Shown here piece after piece: positions 11,836 through 23,672 of a DNA stretch of 64,000 nt. Source of the stretch: Vespa crabro (taxonomy: Eukaryota; Arthropoda; Insecta; Hymenoptera; Vespidae); NCBI RefSeq assembly GCF_910589235.1, contig NC_060955.1, positions 5,407,194 to 5,471,193 on the forward strand. The letters run 5' to 3'. Numbering within the stretch: the first letter of the stretch is position 1; each line of letters begins with the position of its first letter. The translations under genes and the position numbers were made by a program. The notes beneath the pieces are model-generated. The model saw only the letters and a list, made by a program, of their open reading frames with translations. It was not told the origin of the DNA and made no database searches.

Positions 11836-13595
11836 TTATATGACAGATAATTTTTTTCCAATATGTATAAATGCATTTACAGCTTTATCTATATCTTCTT
11901 TAGTATGTGCTGCACTTATTTGAACTCTTATTCTTGCTTTCCCTTTTGGTACAACAGGATAACTGAAGCCAATGACATAAATTTCTTTCCCTTTAAAGAT
12001 AATTACAAATCAGATAAATGATACATAAAAGTGTATTAATGTTTATATGGTTTCAAAAAAATATGGTAAAAAAATTTTATTCACATACCAATCATTTCAT
12101 CAGCAAAAGTTGAAGCTAGTTTTGCATCTCCCAGCATAACTGGACATATAGGATGATTATTACCATTGATTGTAAATCCAGCAGCAATCATTGACTTTCT
12201 AAAATGTTCAGTATTTTTTACTAAATTATCCAAAAATGTTGTATTAGATGTTATTAGATCCATTACCTATAGATAAGAAGTTCTCATTTGAATTTATTTA
12301 TTATTTAATTATTTATAATTTAATATATTATATTAATATACATAATATTTTATATACTTTATTAGCTGTTGCTACAACGGGTGGTGGCAAAGAGTTTGAA
12401 AACAGATATGGCCTACTGCGTTGTTTTAACAAATCAATCAGTTCTTTCTTACCAACTGTGTAACCACCTGCTGCTCCTCCTAAAGCTTTTCCTAAAGTAG
12501 AATTAATAATATCTATACTACCTACATGATTGAAATATTCTTCAGTCCCTCTAAAATTAGATTAAATTATATTAAACAGATAGGTAAATCCAATATTGAT
12601 CGGGCTATTAATTAATATAAATTATCCACTCACCTACCAGTTTTTCCAAAAAATCCAGTTGCATGACAATCATCTACAAATGTAATAGCATCATACTTTT
12701 TTGCAAGTTCGATTATATCCGATAGTGGGGCAATAGTACCATCCATCGAAAAAACTCCATCGGTCGCGATGACTCGTAAACGTGACGTGGAATTTTCCTT
12801 GAGCTGTCTTTCTAAGTCAGCCATGTCTCTATGCTTGTATCTTAATAAAGAAAAATTTTTAAAAATTTCAGAAATCGTCTAATTTTCGAATTTATTTTAA
12901 CGTAATACCTGTATTTCTTAGCCTTGCATAATCGAATCCCATCGATGATTGAGGCATGATTGAGTTCATCGCTGAACACTGCATCTTCTTGTATAAGCAA
13001 AGCTTCGAAGAGACCAGCATTCGCGTCAAAACAAGATGCATAAAGAATTGCAGCTTCTCTACCATGGAAAGCTGCTATCTTTTTTTCTAATTCACAGTGT
13101 ATCTCTTGCGTACCACATATAAATCTAACAGAACTCAAACCAGCTCCGTATTTATCTAAAGCGACCTTAGCTGAGGCGATTATTTCCTTGTTATCCTAAT
13201 TACATTCAATACTTTGCATTTATTTGCTTTTATTTATCTAATTTAAAAAAAAAAGAAATATCAAAATATTTTATTTTACCGCCAAACCTAGATAATTATT
13301 TGCACAAAAATTTAAGGCTTTTATTCCATTTTTTAATATGATCCTTGTTCTTTGAGGCGACACAATTATCCTTTCACTTTTCCAAGTACCAGCTGCTTTT
13401 ATAGCTTCTAATTCTGGTTTTATGAACGTCACCAAAGAACTCGAATTAGCAGATTGAATTCCTTTAATATTACGAATTTTTACAGCTGCAAAAATAAAGA
13501 TACGTTTATAAAATTTTCACCCGATTTTCGACAATCATCTTTACAATTAAATAATTAGTTTAACGAAACAAACTTCTATCAAGTATTCGGTACAT
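11836..13595 (-). CDS. GCAT: 2-amino-3-ketobutyrate CoA ligase (glycine C-acetyltransferase), mitochondrial
   Basis: PLP enzyme of threonine breakdown: converts 2-amino-3-ketobutyrate plus CoA to glycine and acetyl-CoA in mitochondria. Exons (complement): 13565-13595 (or 13574-13595), 13280-13485, 12909-13195, 12634-12840, 12358-12550, 12089-12266, 11836-11990; 418 aa with the longer first exon (415 with the shorter). Motifs: NFCANNYLGLA, SVRFICGTQEIHCELE, SCFDANAGLFE, NHASIIDGIRLCKAKKYRY, ATDGVFSMDG, FVDDCHATGFFG, PLP lysine K265 in STLGKALGG, and PVVPKGKARIRVQISAAH near the C-terminus; close to E. coli Kbl over its whole length. The N-terminus MYRILDR is short and basic, as expected for a presequence. 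The first donor is ambiguous (GTTTGT or GTTAAA), both phase 1. Transcribed in the same direction as SIRT2, 520 bp downstream of it. Confidence 0.95.
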
Positions 13596-14115
13596 TTTCC
13601 ACGAATCTAATACAAAATTCTACTGAGTTTAAAATCGAATGAATAACAGATCAGACAGAATAAAACTAAACAGAAACCGGTTTAACAAGTTATTCATAAA
13701 TTTTATAAAAAATATATATCTAGCTTCTTAGTTTTATTACATCTTATTATTTTTTTAATGTTGTTCAATTTTACTATATAATTGAAATGAATGGATTACA
13801 ATACAAATTTATTTATAAATTATTTTATATTTTAAATAAAAAAAAAAAAAAAACAAAGTTTTATATGTATTAGTTTTTAGACAACATTCATTTTCGCGGT
13901 CAAACTTAATCGATAACTGGAATAGTACTCGATGAAAAAGAATTTGTATCGTAGAGGGCGTTTTAATGGTTTTTTTTTTGGATAGAATCAATAAACAAAT
14001 CTACAAAAATGAAATAAAATAATTATATTAAAAGAATTAATATAATAATACTTGACACAATAAACATTAAAGAATCATTTTACTTTGCCTGTTACACATA
14101 TATTTATACAATTTT
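13596..14115. other. Spacer between GCAT and SIRT2
   Basis: AT-rich interval holding the GCAT 5' region and the SIRT2 3' UTR, both minus strand. Includes an A-run at about 13839-13853. No other gene seen. Confidence 0.5.
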
Positions 14116-16069
14116 TTATGAATTCTTAATATTCGAATTTTCTGCATCTAAACGTTCATGTTCTCGTTTTATCAATGCTTTCAATTCTTCCTAAAAAAAA
14201 AAAAAAAATCAAATTAGTTCTAATTTTGCATCGCGTATATAATTGTGGACAAGTACAAGCTACATACACCCCAACCAAGTTTGTCAGCTAACAACTGACA
14301 ACCTGTATCACAGTCACCTAACCAAGCAACATCTCGTCCGGAATTAGAATTTTTGGAGTCGAAGATTAAACCTTGTCTTAAACCTAAAAATCTGGACAAA
14401 CGATCTTGCATACCTGCTTTTTCTTTATTTATAAGAAGACGAGGACAGGAAGGCCGTACTCTTGAAAAATTCAAATGAATTTAAGAAACATAATTAATAT
14501 AAGAAAAATTAATGCTTTAATATGTAAAATACCTGTCAATGAGAGAGGCGAAAGGTTGAACTACCAAACTTGATCCCATAATAATCAAGAGATCAGCATG
14601 TATAAAATCTCTGTCAGCGAAATAATGGAAACGTTCGGGTAACATTTCTCCAAAAAATACCACATCAGGTTTTACTACACCTTCTTCGCACTCTTCACAT
14701 TTGGGTATTACACTTTCCAATATTTTTTCTGTTAATTGATTTGAAATATTTATGTTTATTTATCTATTACTTCATTTTATATTCATATAATAAATAAGAT
14801 TTATCACCCTTCATCCATTCAAGTGTATATGGTGCCCTACATTTAAGGCAATGACCAGTATGAAAAGTTCCATGAGCTTCTATTAATTTTTCTGCTGGCA
14901 ATCCAGCAATTCTTTCTAATGTATCAATATTTTGTGTATAATGCCGCAATAATAAACCTTTTTCCCATAAAAGACGAATAAAATAATGGCATGGTGTAGG
15001 TTTAAATCCTTCAGGTAACAATTGCTTTGCAAGGGTAAAAAATGGTTCTGGATTCTCCATAAAAAAATCTAATTCAAAAACTGCTTGAGGATGTGGTAAA
15101 TTATATTTTTCTAAATTATGATAAAGTCCACTTGAAGGTGAACGAAAATCTGGAATTCCTGCAGCTAAAATAAATGAATTATATTATCTTTAAGCATATA
15201 GTATAATTAAAAAAATATGGACTTACATGTGGAAATACCAGCTCCAGCCATTGTTATAATTTTACATTTTGGATTCTGTTTTATGTAATCTATAATACCA
15301 TCTATGGTTAATTCTTTAAGAACACCTGAACATGACTCTTGTTCGGTGTCCGAGTCATACAACTTTAATTTCTGAATTAAATATTTGCGTATTTTTTCCA
15401 TTCCTGAATCTTCTCCCTCTGTCTCTGTTTCGGTATTTTCTGAAGAAGGGCCAGGTTTGTCTTCATCTGGATTATTGTCTAATAAATATTAAATAAGTAT
15501 ATGACTAACCTTTAAAATAATACTTTATTGTATAATGATTTTTTATATAAAGTCTGTTTATTCTCATTAATATATATAAAATAAAAATCATCTGATCATA
15601 AGAATATTTGCTTCACATAAAATATTAAATGAAGAAGTTAAAATTAACATGACAATAATTTATTAAATTAACTCCTAATTTAATAATAGGATGCTATCTG
15701 TTTGTTGTATATATGCTATTAAACTATAATGATAAAATCTTATATAAATATATATAACATTATATATAACATTTAATAAATTTTTAATATTAATAAGTAA
15801 AAAAACGAATTAATATTAAATTTCTAAAAGGAAAAACAAAGATTTAAAAATGTCGAAAATTGTCTGATATTCATTTGTTTATTTACTATGCATATTTAGA
15901 TTTAGAGGATATTTGAATGATATTAATCAATTAGAATAACAAATAGATAATTACATGAATGAAAAATAAAGAAGTATAAAGCCATAATTTCCAACAAATG
16001 TTTGAAAATTGAATTGCTGTAAATACTTTAAAAATTACCTTTTTCCTGTTCATCATTATGCTTTTCCAT
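14116..16069 (-). CDS. SIRT2: NAD-dependent protein deacetylase, SIRT2 type
   Basis: Class I sirtuin most like SIRT2, a mainly cytoplasmic deacetylase that uses NAD+ to remove acetyl groups from lysines (tubulin and many others in animals). Exons (complement): 16039-16069, 15227-15478, 14808-15164, 14533-14728, 14268-14460, 14116-14190; 1104 nt, 367 aa (human 389). The N-terminal ~60 residues are acidic and low-complexity. Motifs: GAGISTSAGIPDFRSPSSGL across the exon 2/3 junction, TQNIDTLERIAGL, catalytic H192 in EAHGTF, zinc cysteines C200/C203 and C224/C227, KPDVVFFGE, GSSLVVQPFASL, RLLINKEKAG and a C-terminal EELKALIKREHERLD like the human tail. The first zinc pair is CX2C rather than the CX4C of human SIRT2. 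The ATG opens a small exon MEKHNDEQEK, followed by a phase-1 intron. Divergent from SCAMP. Confidence 0.96.
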
Positions 16070-16898
16070 ATTATTAAATTAGAAAAATTCGATAAAAATT
16101 GTGTGGATATAGATTTTTCTTTATATAAGAGAAATTATTGAATAAAAAATTCAAAAACTTCAGAAATATATTTGCTTGAACATACACATCATTTAACGAC
16201 TACAGTAATGTTGAAGTACTCGACAAAAAAATAGAATATTTATGAATAATATTTTTTACGTATTGTCATTGTTTGCAAATATTTTTTATTTATAGCGAAA
16301 AATGCGGTAGAAAAGTTCTGCGCATCGAATGGAATATAATCACGCATGTTCCACGCATAAAAAAACTAAACTACGCAAATACAGTGCTGCCAGGCAATAC
16401 GTAATTAAAGAACTAGCGAGTGTTGATGACGAAGGGCTATATAATCTTACCTATTAATCTATTTTTCAAATTTCGCTTTTTGAATATATCTATTTTGATT
16501 AATTGAACGTATAATAAGCGAGGGGAAAATAGCAGATTAAAGTGTGAAATTTGAAAATATCGAAATCCGGCGCAATAATAACCAATCATATCTGATTGCT
16601 AACTAACTTCACTAGTTCAAGACAGTTCAAGAGAAGTCACGAGAAAGCTATTATTGGTTGTCTCTTCTCACTATCTTTTTTTATTCTCCGTCTCCTGCAT
16701 TGCGAATGTATATGAGTTAACACACTAATAAAAGTAGGGATTATTGCAGTCAAGAATCTGACATGACGTGTGTAACCGCAAAGCGATGGATTGTGAAGTT
16801 TAGTCTGTCCTAAGATAAGATTATTTCCGCATTATTAATTCATTGTATAATTTTGAATTGTTCGTCAAATAACGTTTCATTAAGTACACGATTAAAAA
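16070..16898. promoter_or_regulatory. Divergent promoter region, SIRT2 / SCAMP
   Basis: 829-bp interval between divergent start codons; contains no ORF of note. It should hold both promoters and 5' UTRs. No TATA box or other named element is assigned. Confidence 0.45.
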
Positions 16899-18402
16899 AT
16901 GTCAGGTTTCGACGAGAATCCATTTGGAGAACCTACTATTCACGATCCTTTTTCGGTAAGTACATAGAATTCCATTTCTGTCATAGCAATAGTGAGAATT
17001 ATGTATGTTCAATAGAAACATTTATAACAAAACAATATTAATAAGATATCTATTATATTTTTGATTTTCTATTGGTATCTTACACCGCGATGTGAATCTA
17101 TTAAATTAAGTCCTGTTATTGTCTAATTTATTTTCTTTATAGATAAATATTTACATATGAGTATTTTACCGTACGGTGCAATATTTACATGCTTTAATTA
17201 ATAATTATCATGCTTATATTAATTTTAGATATTGCATTTAAATTGATTATTGCTATCGAAAATAATTGATCCTAATATTATATATTTTTATAGGATCCTG
17301 CAATAAAAAGAGCAGTTGCTTCAACACCTGCTAATAAGGGCCTCGAAGACTATAACCCTTTTTCTGAGCAAACAGTAACACAAGGAACTGCACAAGTCAG
17401 AGGTGCATCAAATCCTCCTATTTATGGAGGAATAGGAGCAACACAGCAACCAGCAACGCTTCAACCTTCAAATCAAGAAGCTCCACCACCTCCATATGCG
17501 CGTACTCCACAGCAAACAGTGAATGCAGCACTTGGAAGCACATTATCACCTTCTACAGATGTAAACACACATCCGAGATTAAATTGGACTACGAAACAAA
17601 TTTTGTAATGTGTTATACACACATAATTTCACATTTTTTTACAAATTTTTGAATACCGATTTAATCATTAAATACAATCATTTACTTTAAGTAAATTAGT
17701 TATAATTTCAAAGAAATATGGTATCTATTGCAGCAAAGAACTGATGAAGAATGGAAAACAAGGAGAGAAGAAGAGATGAGGAATACTTCATATTTTCGTG
17801 AGTATCTTAAAAATTATTATTTCTTAAAATTATTCTATAAATTACAAATTGCAACATTATAGCAAGGCGAAATAATTGGCCACCTTTACCTGAGAGATAC
17901 TGTTTTCAACCATGCTTTTATCAAGATATTGATGTGGAAATTCATGCTGACTTTCAAAAGATAGTGAGACAGTTGTATTATTTATGGATGTGTAAGTTCA
18001 TTTAATGTGCTTTTTAATATTAGTGGAAAATATTAAATATATATAAAAATTCTTTTATATTACAGTTCATGGCTTAGTATTGTTTTTGAATGTAATTGGT
18101 GGATTTGTCTTGATGTTTCATAGTAAAATCTTTTCCATATTTGGTCTTGGTATCCTGTATCTTATTTTGTTTACACCATTTTCATTTCTTTGCTGGTTCA
18201 GACCAGCATATAGAGCTTTTAAGTAAGTTTCAACAAAAAAAAAAAGTAAATTTTTCTAACTATATATTGATTAACTATATTACTTTTTTTTAGGAATGAT
18301 AGCTCCTTCAACTTTATGGTGTTTTTCTTTGTTTTCTTTTTTCAATTAGTTGTTACAAGTATACAAGCTATTGGTATACCTGGATCAGGCACATGGTAAT
18401 AG

Positions 18403-18442
<40 letters not shown>

Positions 18443-18974
18443 GCGCGCGTGTGTGTGTATGTGTGTGTGTCATTTTTTATTAATTTTTATTATTTGAAAC
18501 ATTTTTTAATTGCATACTATTATATAATATATCAGAATGTAAAATATATGATTTTAAAGTTTTATTATTTTTTCAGTGGAATAATAACAGCTATTTCTGC
18601 ATTTAACTCAACTGCAGCAGGAATTTTTGTTGGAATTCTGTTACTTTTCATTGCTATTGGTTTTATCTTTGCAGCAGGTGGTGATCTCCTTTTATTGACT
18701 AAGGTATATTCATTATTTTTAAGATTATATTTATTATGTTTAAGATTTATTGATATATATCTAACGTTACACATATTTCATGTTTTAAAATCATTATGAG
18801 GATCATTTGCAGATTCATCGAATTTATCGAACATCAGATGCAAGTGTATCAAAGGCACAACAAGAATTTGCTACAACTTTCTTGCGTAATGAACATGTCC
18901 AAAATGCTGCGAGTAATGTAGCAGCTACCGCTGTTCGGACACAGATGGCTAATGCTGCTCAGCCACGTTATTAG
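16899..18974 (+). CDS. Scamp: Secretory carrier-associated membrane protein (SCAMP)
   Basis: Four-transmembrane protein of endosomes, trans-Golgi and secretory/synaptic vesicles, acting in membrane trafficking. Exons: 16899-16955, 17294-17560, 17734-17797, 17863-17991, 18066-18222, 18294-18395, 18577-18703, 18813-18974; 1065 nt, 354 aa. The cytoplasmic N-terminus has NPF motifs at residues 7-9 and 40-42 (EH-domain binding), a proline-rich stretch (PPPPYARTP), then NNWPPLP before TM1. Four hydrophobic segments follow; the conserved loop between TM2 and TM3 reads CWFRPAYRAFK (the family E-peptide). The tail has KAQQEFATTFL and an alanine-rich end, as in vertebrate SCAMP1. The coiled-coil segment that normally sits before NNWPPLP is short (a charged EEWKTRREEEMR). 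An intron carries a GT microsatellite. Confidence 0.96.
18409..18470. repeat. GT microsatellite in SCAMP intron
   Basis: About 60 bp of GT with a few GC interruptions, just after the donor of SCAMP exon 6 (donor at 18396). Confidence 0.95.
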
Positions 18975-20365
18975 GAATATCTTAAATTAAAAATATCATT
19001 TGGATCGAAATATATCCTGCCTTCATATCAGAAAATTCATAAATCTCCTATGTTTGTTTGCATGATATTTTGTTATTATTTTATTGAATTCATTAATCTC
19101 CATTGTATTACAAAAGCATATTCTTATAAAGAAGTGATATAATATGTGAAATTATGTTCATTTCACATTTATTGTATGTATTTTATTAATAAGGTGATCT
19201 ATACAATTTATGCAGAAAAAATTAATAATTATAAAAGACAAACAATGAACATTTCCTAATCAAAATACGCTTTTTTTAATATCAACATATTTATTCGACT
19301 ACTTTTAACCGTAAATTAGATTACTAATTATTACATGTATTAGATTTTATACATGGGAAAATTCATTTATATGCACTGATGTAGATTTTACAAATTGATT
19401 TTTAGAAAATTTTAAAATCAAAATGTTTTAATGACTAAACGTGTCTACATGATAGGTTTTTTAGATTATAGTTTTTAGATTATTTTTTTTGTTTTTATGA
19501 ATATTATATGTTGTTTTTTATTTCTTCATCTATTAAATTTCACACATCTGATTTGCATCCTACAATATGAGATAATGAAATGTAGACTTGTTTTTCATTG
19601 AAGCTACACATTTTCATCTAACATAGAATTTAGTGCTTGTAATTAATTAAAAAGAAAAATATTTGTAATTTACTTGGAATTTTACAACATTCTCATAAAA
19701 GTTTATTACATTGATCTTCAGTAGAAATGACATAGGTTGCTGTCAAAGATAAAAATTAGTGTAAAAAATAGAAGAAACCTTATAAGTTTTGAAATTTATT
19801 CACTATTATTAAACTAAATAAATAAGTAATCTAATTAAGGTAAAAATCCATCTTTTTAACAAATCTGAATGATACAAAATAACAGTTACTATATTTTCTT
19901 ATTTAAATCAATCATTTTAAAAAATTGTTATACTTGTTTAATTTATAATTAATTATTAATTAATACTAAGATTTATTGTTTATTATAAAAAGTATAATTT
20001 GTAATTAATGATACTTTTTGGAAACATTCAAATTAATATTTTGTGGCAATTAATAAAAAACAAAGCTCCAAAGGTCTATATATAAACGATTTTATTTCTC
20101 AATAGGTACTGAGAATAATATAAAATACTTATGGATAAAAAGTAGGCCATGAATATTAAATTGCTAAACTAATATGCTTATGATTCTGCCTTGAATTATT
20201 GTATTTTATTATAACACTTAAAATTTTGAAGATATAAATTAATCGAATAATAATTAAATGTATATATTTGTGTTAGAAAATTAAATATAAAATGTCAGAC
20301 TAAAAATATAAAAGCGTCATCAAAATCATATTCATAAATTCGTTATTTAATATGCATTTAATACA
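18975..20365. other. Convergent intergenic region SCAMP / MCM9
   Basis: About 1.4 kb of AT-rich sequence containing both 3' UTRs. An AATAAA on the plus strand at 19817-19822 and one on the minus strand (complement of 20205-20210, about 156 nt past the MCM9 stop) are candidate polyadenylation signals. No further gene seen. Confidence 0.5.
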
Positions 20366-23143
20366 TTATAGGAATGATTTTAGTATTTGCAAATCAAGAG
20401 TTTTCAATATCTCCTTTCCTACAATTATTCATAAAATATTTTAATATTCGTAACTACAAAATTAATCTGTGTTATTATGATTGTATCACATTATATGAAA
20501 TTTACCTCTGCAATGATATGTGTATTTTGGATTAGTAGGAAAAGGACATCCAATTCCCATATTACTTTTAAGAATACCAGTTAAATCTGCTGCAATTATA
20601 GCATCCATAAGTTGTACCTCTGATCTACACATTAATCTTGCATGACCTTCAGCTAATCTACATTATACAAATTTTAGTATATAACTCTTATTTTCCTATA
20701 AATTATGTATTACCTGATCAAGCTATCTAAAAGTCGTACGGTAGTTCGTTCTGCTCTTCTTTCTGGATTCGATCTATGGTAAAGATAAGTTGCACTAAGA
20801 ACTTTTTCTGCTTCTAGTGTAAGAATTGGTTTCAATGTATGTACATGTGCTAAATACTCGCGTAAACTTTCCTCCGTCCATAATCCTTCTAATTTTACAG
20901 AATCTATATGTTGCATTGTATCTCTGAAAATAATAATTTAGTGCGTATGTTAAAATTGTTTCAAAGTTATAATATTATCTTAAAGTAAAGTACTAATTTA
21001 AATTATTTTATTACGTTTGAGCTTCTGTATCATTAAATTCATAAGCCGCTTTTAAAATATGATCAGATGTCATTTTATCCCATTCTGGATTTTTATTGTC
21101 TTTGAGAAGAAGGATTAGGTCAAATCGCGATAAAAGGGGATTTCCCAAACGTGTTTTCCACTCTTCACCATCTACAAATTGGCCTCCATCTGGATTAATA
21201 GCAGCAATAACTGTACATCGAGAATTTAGAGTACTCACTAAACCTGCTTTGGCAATTGATATTGTTTGTTGTTCCATAGCTTCATGCACACATGCTCTGT
21301 CATGAGAACTCATTGTATTAAATTCATCAATGCAACAAACACCTCCATCAGCTAATACCAAAGCACCACCTTCTAAATGCCAACCATCTGTATCCTATAA
21401 TTTTAATAATATTTTTATTTTATTTAATATCTTATCTAATATTTTTTTGAAACATAATATTTAACAACTATAAATGTTGTTGAAATATGTAAACTCACTT
21501 TGACAGCAGCAGCTGTAAGACCAGCTGCAGTTGTACCAATACCAGTTGTAAGAACAGATGTTGTTGATAATCTAGAGGCAGTACGAAGTAATTGAGACTT
21601 CCCAGTTCCGGGATCACCAATCATAAGAAGATGTGGCTCACCTCTGACACGTGTACCTATACATTTTTATAAAATTTATTATGTTCTGTTTGAAAAAGTT
21701 TATCTTCATTTAATTCTATGAATTTTTTAATTATGTTATACAAAATCACCTGATTCATTTGTTTTTGATACACCACCAGCTAAAACAACAGCTAATGCTA
21801 ATTTTACTGTATACATTCCATATAGCTGAGGAAAGAGAGAAATAGACAATTGTATCTTATTTTAACAAATCATGATATTTTGTGCACTTTATAATATTCT
21901 ACTTAGAATGTATTCAATTTGTATACTTGAGGACAAATTGATGCAAGTATATTATCTCTTCCAATCAAAGGATCATTTTCATGTTGCTGCCAATAACTTT
22001 TAAAAATGTCTTGCATTTCTTGATTGGAAAATGTTATGTCAGTTATTTTACGACGTATTGAAATACTATTCGCTATCATTTGTGTTGTTGCTTCTGCCTG
22101 CCGTCCAGCTGATAAAGTTCCCCATTTACGTACAACTACCCCACTTCATATACAGAAAATATGTGGTCAAACAATATTGGCTTTTATCAATATTATTTAT
22201 AAATAAAAAAAAAATACCTAATCTCTAAACTATCTCCTGGCCTGCATTTATCAACTAAATCATCCAATAAAATTATTTGTAGTCCAACCATATAAGACTT
22301 GTTTGTATCCTTTTGATTTTGTTCCTATTAAATAAAATATTGAAAATAAGAATGTAAAATGAAAACATTAACTTTCTTATTGATTATGAACTTACTTGAA
22401 TTTTTATTTCCTGATAATCAGAACAATCATCTGGTTCTAGATTTGTCAAAGTTTCTATCTTCTTTGCATGACATGCTTGACATTCCTTAATACTTTGAAA
22501 CATATGTCGTTCCCATTCAAACTAAGAAATAAAATATTGTTCATTTGATTTAGTATAATGCGAATTACATGAAATTTATCTAACAAACAAAAAGCTACCT
22601 TGATTATAGATACATATTGACACTTTTTACATTTGAATTTTTTTTTAAGTTTTATGATAGAAGGTTGAGACGTTCTAACTGTGATTCCACTTGTACAAAC
22701 TAGTTCACCAATCTGTCCGTGTTGCATTGTTATAGGAACAGCAGTAATTCTGATATGAACCTAGCCATATGTATAATATGGATAAAATATGAAACATTTC
22801 AACATAAAATATTCAAGTATGTAATTACCAATTTCTTTACAACTTGTTGTGCTTTGGCTATTTTTTCTTGAGCTTCAATTGCTGCTTCATCACATAAAGG
22901 TAAATAATATCTAGGATAGCGCAAGATTTTTTGTGCATTTTCAGGATCAGCTTCAAATAAAGATACAAAACTGCAAAAATATTTTGAACGTTTCCAAAAT
23001 CAAATAATAATAAGAAATATTTAATTAAAAATATGATATAGTTTTTACTTCACATAAATCGGATAATGCGCATATTCTTCCACAGCATTTAATATTTGTT
23101 CTAATCGAGATGAATAATGGTTTATTAAATAATCTTGCAACAT
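20366..23143 (-). CDS. MCM9: DNA helicase MCM9, short form
   Basis: MCM-family AAA+ helicase that in animals partners MCM8 in homologous recombination and mismatch repair. Exons (complement): 23049-23143, 22829-22970, 22599-22760, 22396-22521, 22218-22324, 21927-22143, 21750-21825, 21499-21656, 21015-21394, 20714-20923, 20506-20657, 20366-20418; 1878 nt, 625 aa. Motifs: four-cysteine zinc finger (C123, C126, C147, C150), DYQEIKIQEQ, Walker A GDPGTGKSQ (322-330), Walker B VCCIDEFN (380-387), arginine finger SRFD (R451) and RAERTTVRLLDSLIRLAE. MCM9 is preferred over MCM8 by the VLTTGIGTTAAGLTAAAVKD stretch and the EKLELQ-like end. It stops soon after the AAA+/winged-helix part, so the ~500-residue tail of human MCM9 (1143 aa) is absent. 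The start ATG follows an acceptor-like TTTTTTTCAG, suggesting a 5' UTR intron. Confidence 0.95.
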
Positions 23144-23672
23144 TGCCAAGGGTTCTGAAAAAAATATACCAATAAATATTTAAAAATAAAACAATATTTA
23201 TTAAATGGATAAATATCGTTTTGTTTATATCTTATAAGAAACTTAGAACACGTGCATGTATTCTATAGACTGCGACAGCAGCGCTACAGTTGAATTTAAT
23301 AAGATTTTCACTTTACTTTTAAGAACATACAAATTGTTATATTAAATATTAAAAAAAATCATTATGTTATGAAAAATATAAAAATATCTAATTTATAAAT
23401 ATTTCATAATAAAACAATATGTAAGTTATTGTTCATTACCTTATATGTATAAAAACAACAAGATCGCGTATTGGGAACTTATTGCGCATGCGCAAATACT
23501 TTTTATTTCATTTGTTTAATTTGAAAATGTGTAGTTCTTCAACTGTTACGACGTAGATATCTTCGAGCTTCTTCTGCTACGAACAATTTTTAAGAAAATT
23601 TTGGTGATTATTTATGGTGACTTTGAAAGGTGTTCTTTTGTATTTTTGAAGAGACAGTATAACAAGAGAGAG
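23144..23672. promoter_or_regulatory. MCM9 upstream region with divergent orphan 5' exon
   Basis: MCM9 transcription should start near 23250-23500 on the minus strand. On the plus strand, about 23520-23672, a stretch of mixed composition ends at a near-perfect donor (AGAG followed by GTAAGT at 23673) with no conserved ORF, which looks like a non-coding first exon of a gene or lncRNA running right. Where it splices to is not visible; the Dpr-like gene downstream is one candidate. Confidence 0.35.
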
